64,000 nucleotides of DNA from Corylus avellana (lineage: Eukaryota; Streptophyta; Magnoliopsida; Fagales; Betulaceae), in NCBI RefSeq assembly GCF_901000735.1, contig NC_081548.1:9426711-9490710 (forward strand), given 5' to 3'. Below the pieces are notes generated by a model, which was not told the origin of the DNA, did no database searches, and worked only from the letters and a program-made list of their open reading frames with translations. The position numbers were made by a program, and so were the translations under genes. The first letter of the stretch is position 1, and the number at the start of each line of letters is the position of its first letter. Positions 58,449-64,000 of this stretch are shown here, piece by piece.

Positions 58449-59798
58449 TGATAAGTGCTAAAATATTCATATTTTAGCCCCTTAATTTATATTTGTTAAT
58501 TCCTTAGTTTTGTTAGTTTGTGCTAATTTATTTCCTTTTTGTGTTTTCTATGTTTTGTAGGTAATGGAAGAAAAGGAAGCACTTTTGGAGAGTTCATGCA
58601 TTAAAGGACAAAATTGGAAAAAGCTAGAGGTTCTGATAGTACAATCGATCGCAGGGGACCTGCGCTTGAGCACAATACTAGAGAGCGTCCAGACGAGCAT
58701 AGGCTTGCGCTCGTGCGCGCACAAGAGAAGACTCGATCGCGCTGGTGCGATCGAGCGCACACGGGCTGCGATCGAGCACATCCGTGCGTTGGAGAAAAGA
58801 ATCAGAGGCGGCGCCACACCTCCTTTACTTCCCAAATAGGGTTTTTCTAATCCTAGTTGAACTAGGACTAAACCCTACGAATTTTCTAGGTTTACTATGG
58901 GTTCTAGGATTTCTCTAGGCCTATAAATAGACCCTTAAGCTTCTTAGAAAATGGACTTTTGATACACAACTTCTGAGAGAGGAGAATTTGGAGGCTACTT
59001 CAAGGAGTTGTTTTCGATTCTTTCTTTCCCTTTTCTTTTAGCTTTATTTTAATTATGTGTAATTAATTACTTTAGTAGGACTAGATTGAAGCCCTAATTA
59101 TGTGTATTTAATATTTCAATATTGGCGCCTTTGTGATAATTATATTGTGATGCTTAACTTGATTAATTCCTGTTTTATCGAATTCCTCATATGAATGTGT
59201 TTGATCACCATATGCATGTGGTGTGGATTAGTTAATTTGGATGATCGAGTCCTGGGCTTAATAGAGTAGCAAAAGAATCTCCTCACGGGTTCTTGGGTTA
59301 ATCAACATGGGGAACCGGGAGTATACACCCATGCCCTAGGCCTCATGTGTTTGTTGGTTTCCATAGATTTATGCTTTCTTAAAGAACAACTTAGTATACA
59401 CCCATGCTAAATCCTTTAAGAAATAAAAGAATTAGAGTAGACACCCATGCCTAATTTGTTGCTTAGGGAGGTCAATAACTTAAGGAGTAGACACTCATGC
59501 CCTTAGGTTGGCAAACTTTATGTATTCATAGTATGATTGGAACATTGGCATATTGTTATATTATTTGAGCATGATTAATGGTGGATATCAAAGCCCTACC
59601 TTTTCATTTATCTTTATTTCTTTTTCATAATATCAATTTAGTGACAATCTTAATATTTTAATCCATTCTAAGCAAAATCAACAATCCTTGTAGGAACGAT
59701 CTCGTACTTGTTGGACTATACTATAGTTTCATCTTGTGCACTTGCGAGTAAAATGTATCAATTATTGTCTATTAATTTAGGTAGTATTTGGCACAACA
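58449..59798 (+). mobile_element. Solo LTR (family beta) with perfect target duplication
   Basis: 1350 bp, TGATAAGTGCTAAAATATTC to GGCACAACA, flanked by GGATT (58444-58448 and 59799-59803). It has U3 GAGCGCAC/GATCGAGC motifs (58640-58800), TATA box CTATAAATAGACCC (58921) and four spaced CACCCATGC units (59325-59500). Confidence 0.92.
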
Positions 59799-59803
59799 GG
59801 ATT

Positions 59804-60409
59804 CTTTGTGCTTCCGTCTTAATGGGGGAAATCTTGACTTAATGAGAGTTGGTTTGTATTTCCCGTCATAACAGGGTTTTTTCAGGTCATGACGAGAAAT
59901 GTTGTTCCTTTTGTCTTAATGGGAGAAGTATTGCGTTAGAACGGGAATTTTTTTTTGAGCTCAAGAGTTGGGCTTCCCATCTTAATGGGAAACATCCCTG
60001 TTCTAACGGGAACTGGATCTAAAACTTCCTCACTTATATCGTGGGATGGTTCTCTCTTCTCTTGTTTTTGTTTTTAGCTCTTTCTTAGAATCTCATCTCC
60101 TTTGTTCCTTTCAGCCAAGTCTCTTCATCTACTTCAACATCTTAAGGTATGCATCTCTTTTTAATGTAATAGGTTGTTGTTTTCTTTATCGCTTGCTTTG
60201 AGAGTGGTTCTCACTTGTATGTTTGAGAAGTTTCTTGGCTAGTTCTGGTTTGTTTTTGCTATCTTGTGTTGACTAATTGTTTTAGTGAGTAATTTCTATG
60301 TATTTCGTGCCAATGCTTGTTATGTATTGAGTATGTCCCACTATGGGTATGATTTACACACTTTGGGTAGATGATTTTCAAGTGTATGTCTATCTTTGTC
60401 TGTGCAGAT
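59804..60409 (+). other. Non-coding leader before the second Sirevirus-like ORF
   Basis: Contains a loose repeat of TTAATGGG(A/G) and GGGAA units (59820-60010) that resemble 62540-62650 in the 3' LTR region. No gene found. Confidence 0.4.
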
Positions 60410-61909
60410 ATGTCCCAAAAACCTACTCCTACAAATGGAAAGCGTTCAAAGACAAAAGCAAGCATAACTGATGAGATAGGGTCCAAGTTTGCTTCTAGGG
60501 TTCGGATGGCTACTGGACATACCCCTCCTCTTAATCCCTCCTTGATTGCTACTGGGGAGGCTGGATTTGAAAAACGCTTTCCACAAGCCATATACAAGAA
60601 TTGCTTTTCCAATATGTGCTACATCCAAAGGACAGTAATTGTTGAGTGATCAATTACACTGCTTGATTTCACCTCCAGGGAGTATGCTTTCATTCCCCAA
60701 ATCTTTGAATCCAGAGGATGGTTGCCCTTCACTTAGCCTCAGCCTGTTGTGTATCTGGATTTAGTCCTCGAATTCTACTCCAATATTCGTGGTTACTCTG
60801 TTCTCACCTCTTCTCTCACAACTCGTCTTAGAGGGAAAGGTATTTTGATGACTCCTGAGTCTTTATCTAAAATTTAGGATATTCCTCATGTTCTTGACGG
60901 TCAATATCCTTACCCCATTAATACTGCCCCAACTAGAGAAGAGTTAGGTGAACTGTTTAGTAAAACCCCTTGGCCTTTCTCCCTTGCCTCATTTCCTGTT
61001 AATTTCATTCGGTTACCAGAACGTATGCTTGCTCTGTTGATTATGAACAATCTCTTGCCTATGCTTATAAAGACTGATTTCACTCTTGATAGGGCTCAAT
61101 TTCTATATTCTTAATTTAGCTGCATGCATCATTTATCTCATTGTTTCTATCAAGTTGTCTAAATAAAAAAAATAAAAAAATTGGCTTTTCCCTATGGTGG
61201 CACCATTAGCAAAGTCTTGTCACATTTCTCTATTGTTCCCTGTTCCTCTGATCACATTGTCCCATAGTTTGGTCCACTTGACCAAACCACAATTCTTAAA
61301 TTGGATTCTCTAAAAAGAAAAAGGTCAGGTGATCCTGTTTCTGCTCCTTCATCTTCCACTTCTATCCCTTCTCTCCTCCCTTCTATTCCTTTGGAGGGTG
61401 CTAGCCTCCTTGAGAAAATGTTTATGGAGGCAAGGGAGTTTTTTCTAAAAGAAATAGCAGGATTCAAAGGGGCATTCACAATGGATGTCTCTAAGGTCAC
61501 GGGGGAAGTTTCTAGGCTCAAAAAGTTAGTATCAAAGGTAGAAACAGCTTTGACATCTCTTATTAAGAGAACACAGGGCACATTTCAATTAAGAGATGAT
61601 CTTGAGGCATCGGTTGATGAGCCAGTTTGGATGAAGAGGGTAACAAAGCAAAGGCAGTGGATACAGATTTAGCCAAGAAAACGGTCTCCTTTGCGAACAT
61701 TGAAATTGGTTTTATAGAACCAGTAAGTGATCATTTCTTCAGTGATCTCTTCAACGATGGTTAGAACCCTTTCGTGGACTCTGTTGCTACCACAGCCATA
61801 ACACCTCCTTCCACAAAGATTGATCTATTTGTTCAAGATGTTCCAGCTGCTCTTGTTGATGAAGAATTTGATGATTCTGAGTAATCCTCGGTTGATAATC
61901 TTTCCCTTT
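60410..61909 (+). pseudogene. Retrotransposon additional ORF (Transposase_32-like domain), broken
   Basis: From ATG 60410 (MSQKPTPTNGKRSKTKASIT) the same frame remains readable past TGA (60647) and further stops (about 60734 and 60877) to about 61113. It includes SRGWLPFT near 60713 and LVLEFYSNI near 60765, then LRGKGILMTPESLSK. This is the R-G-W ... L-V-x-E-F-Y ... G-K pattern of the putative plant transposon protein domain (PF20167) found in retrotransposon-borne ORFs. Further on, 61301-61672 is open: Pro/Ser-rich, then a coiled coil (FKGAFTMDVSKVTGEVSRL). Its position between pol and the 3' LTR fits the env-like/additional ORF of Sireviruses. It is non-functional. Confidence 0.5.
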
Positions 61910-62393
61910 GTCCATTTATGAAAAAAAGGGGGAGAAATTTGGAGTTACTTTTGACAAACAATTTGGTTTTAATTTGGGTTTTATTTGGTGGATGTTTTTA
62001 TGATGCTTATGATCTATTAGTTTGAGACAATATGTGTTGGTGTTTTTATCTGTTTACATTTGGTCTAACCTTATGATTGTGATTATCTTTCTAAATGTCT
62101 CTGGTTTATTATGTTGATTTTGTTTTTATTTTTTTATTTTTTTTTTATTTTTTTTTATATTGGTTTTGAATTTGGCGCAGTAATGTGTTTTGTGTGACAT
62201 GTTTCAGAACCAGGAAAGTGTTTGGTGTTTGTTTGCAACAATGGTTTGTGGTGAAGTGTCCTATGACCCAGCAGTTTGGTCTAGAAGGGTTGCTCTTGGT
62301 TCCCCTTGTGGTTAATGGTTTTGTTGTCATTTTTGTCTGTGTAAAGTTTTAAATTGCATTTAGGGTTTTGTCATGAATGGCCAAAGGGGGAGA

Positions 62394-62654
62394 TTGTTAG
62401 GTTTTAGGTTGGCCTAATTCAATGATTTGTCTTGTAATTTTTTTGTTGTTGTTATCCTTCTTGGAGTATTTAAAACTCTACATAATAGTGTTTAGGTTCT
62501 TAGAGCTTTGTTGAAGAAGTCTCTGTTTTCCCATCAGAAGGCTCGTCAGAACGAGACATGTAACAGGGAGTTACTGGTTTCCCGTTAGGAATGTCGTCAG
62601 GATGATACATGTAACAGGGAGTTACTATTTTCTCGTCACAACCTGCATCAAGAC
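62394..62654 (+). mobile_element. Start of the 3' LTR of the Sirevirus-like element
   Basis: AAAGGGGGAGAT (62382-62393) is a polypurine tract, followed by TGTTAGGTTTTAGG. The LTR is cut at 62655 by the Gypsy LTR. Confidence 0.55.
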
Positions 62655-63085
62655 TGTAACACCCTGAAAATCAATTAACTGGTAATTAACTCCACGGTTC
62701 GTCTCCCAACCTTATTCCACGAGGAACAAGACTTACGGATCTCTACTCCTCAAAAAGAAGGATACTAAGCAGCTGAAGCATCAAGATTCTATAAAAACTA
62801 ACCATTGTAACCGTAGCATCTATTCAGGATCATCAAAGTAGTTGAAATCACATTATACAAGTCATCTTTACAAGGGATCCATTCTATACCTTAATATGCA
62901 AGTATGCATCAAAGCTCTTAAGTCTACAGCATAACTCAAAAGTACTAGTTACCGTGAGCACCTGCCTGATCTCACAATAAGTCCTCAAGCATCTCCCAGA
63001 TCGAATCCTCCACGATAACCAGATGCTTTGCTGTATTGATCTTCTACTAAATTATCTATAATGGCACAGATGTACATATGGAGAA
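62655..63085 (-). mobile_element. Gypsy (Tekay-like) LTR fragment, minus
   Basis: Reverse complement of 11638-12044; its end reads GGGTGTTACA on the minus strand at 62655. The rest lies beyond the LTR inserted at 63086 or past the window. Confidence 0.65.
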
Positions 63086-64000
63086 TGATGAGTGCCAAAT
63101 ATTGCATATTTGGACCCCTTAATTTGCATTTACTAAGCCTTTAGCTTTATTATATTATGATGTTTTGGTTAGTTTTGGTGTTTTAGTGAGTTGCAAGTTG
63201 TTAATAGAAAAATGCGGCTTTAAGGTGATATTTGCAACTCATTCCAGTAATTCTGGTGCTTAGGACACTTCATGGAGCATTGGCAGCAAATTAGGATCGA
63301 GCAATGATTCTCACCCGACAAGTCCCACTAAAAAGGCCATAGCTAGAGTTGTATAGCTCGGATTGAGGTGATCTTGGTGTCAGTGGAAAGCTAACTCAAA
63401 GATCTACAAAGTCATGTTTCACAAGAGTAGGAAAACTCCAACTGAAAGTGCGCTCGAGCGCACATTTAGTGCGATCAAGCGCACTCGCGCCCTGTGCAGT
63501 AGCAAACTTGTTGCACGAGTGCGATCGAGCTCACTCGGCCAACCTGGCAGCGCTAAAACCCTAAAATTAGCTTATAAATATGATTCTTTTTCATGGTAAA
63601 TGGACGGAGACGCGCCAGGGGCGCCGTTCTTGGTCGTTTTTCGTGTTTTCTGGGTTATTGTAGCTTGGAACTCTAATTCTTTTGTAAGTTTTTAATTTTA
63701 ATGAAGTAATTTAGTTTCTTTATGATTTCTTTTGTCATGAGAGGCTACATCTTCAACTAAGGTTGAAGACGAAGCCTCGCCATTGATTAGTTTTATATTT
63801 TTATGTTTTGTTCGTACAAATCCGACCTTAATGTAATGTATGTTCATTTCAATTCAATTATGTGACAAAATTGTGTTTGATTGTGCCGAAGTTGGATATT
63901 CAATGTGTTTCATCCTACGGATACTTTGCATCTTTTGATTTACTTTGGATATCCATTGTCTTTTGTGCAAAGCATGGATACATTGGATCTTTTGAACCAA
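63086..64000 (+). mobile_element. Athila-like LTR (family alpha), incomplete at window end
   Basis: Begins TGATGAGTGCCAAATATTGC. U3 contains the palindrome GTGCGCTCGAGCGCAC (63447-63462) and related motifs, with TATA box CTTATAAATATG at 63571. The GGATATCC repeats start near 63890. The short ORF (63414-63599) lies in the motif array. Confidence 0.8.

Overview
The window is AT-rich nuclear DNA of a flowering plant, most likely a woody eudicot. The evidence is a spliced group C bZIP gene, an intronless calmodulin-like gene, a NAC-domain gene fragment, and a dense mix of plant LTR retrotransposons (Ty3/Gypsy Athila- and Tekay-like, Ty1/Copia including a Sirevirus-like one). I cannot name the species. 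The GGCCGGACC-type palindromic module near 52.8-53.0 kb loosely reminds me of Fagales genomes, but that is only an impression.

Layout. 1-6786 is a minus-strand Ty3/Gypsy (Tekay/Del-like) element with no intact pol; it sits in the 3' part of an Athila-like element whose tail and LTR run from 6787 to 9642. 9990-12044 is a plus-oriented Gypsy LTR. 12045-14724 is mostly intergenic, with a tRNA-derived SINE and a TRIM-like remnant. 14730-18581 is a complete non-autonomous LTR element (two LTRs, perfect 5-bp target duplication, broken gag). 18864-19025 holds the first exon of a decayed NAC gene, and 19982-21912 is a minus-oriented Gypsy LTR with its primer site. 21913-26100 is ordinary intergenic DNA. 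26482-30037 is the bZIP gene: six exons, 355 codons, intact. 30632-49274 is a nested stack: a dead Ty1/Copia element (minus strand) with an Athila-like element in its gag region (35313-41005), itself split by a solo LTR (36402-37785), and a second, rearranged Athila-like element (41299-49019) inside the Copia 5' LTR. 50965-51480 is the calmodulin-like gene (minus strand). 53188-62654 is another pile-up: a Copia LTR, a truncated LTR, a Sirevirus-like gag without pol, a clean solo LTR (58449-59798) and a 3' additional ORF. The window ends in a Gypsy LTR fragment interrupted by another Athila-like LTR.

Only two genes look functional: the bZIP transcription factor and the calcium sensor. Nothing suggests that they act together; they are separated by a retrotransposon stack of about 19 kb. 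The rest is a record of transposition, LTR recombination and decay. I found no CRISPR, operon-like or clearly new enzymatic system. The most interesting signals are structural: CpG-rich palindrome arrays just upstream of the TATA boxes of several LTR families, a conserved non-coding 3' block with repeated polypurine tracts in three Athila-like elements, and a composite element containing an inverted segment inside one pair of target duplications.

All positions come from reading by eye. LTR edges with a target duplication should be exact; others may be off by tens of bases.
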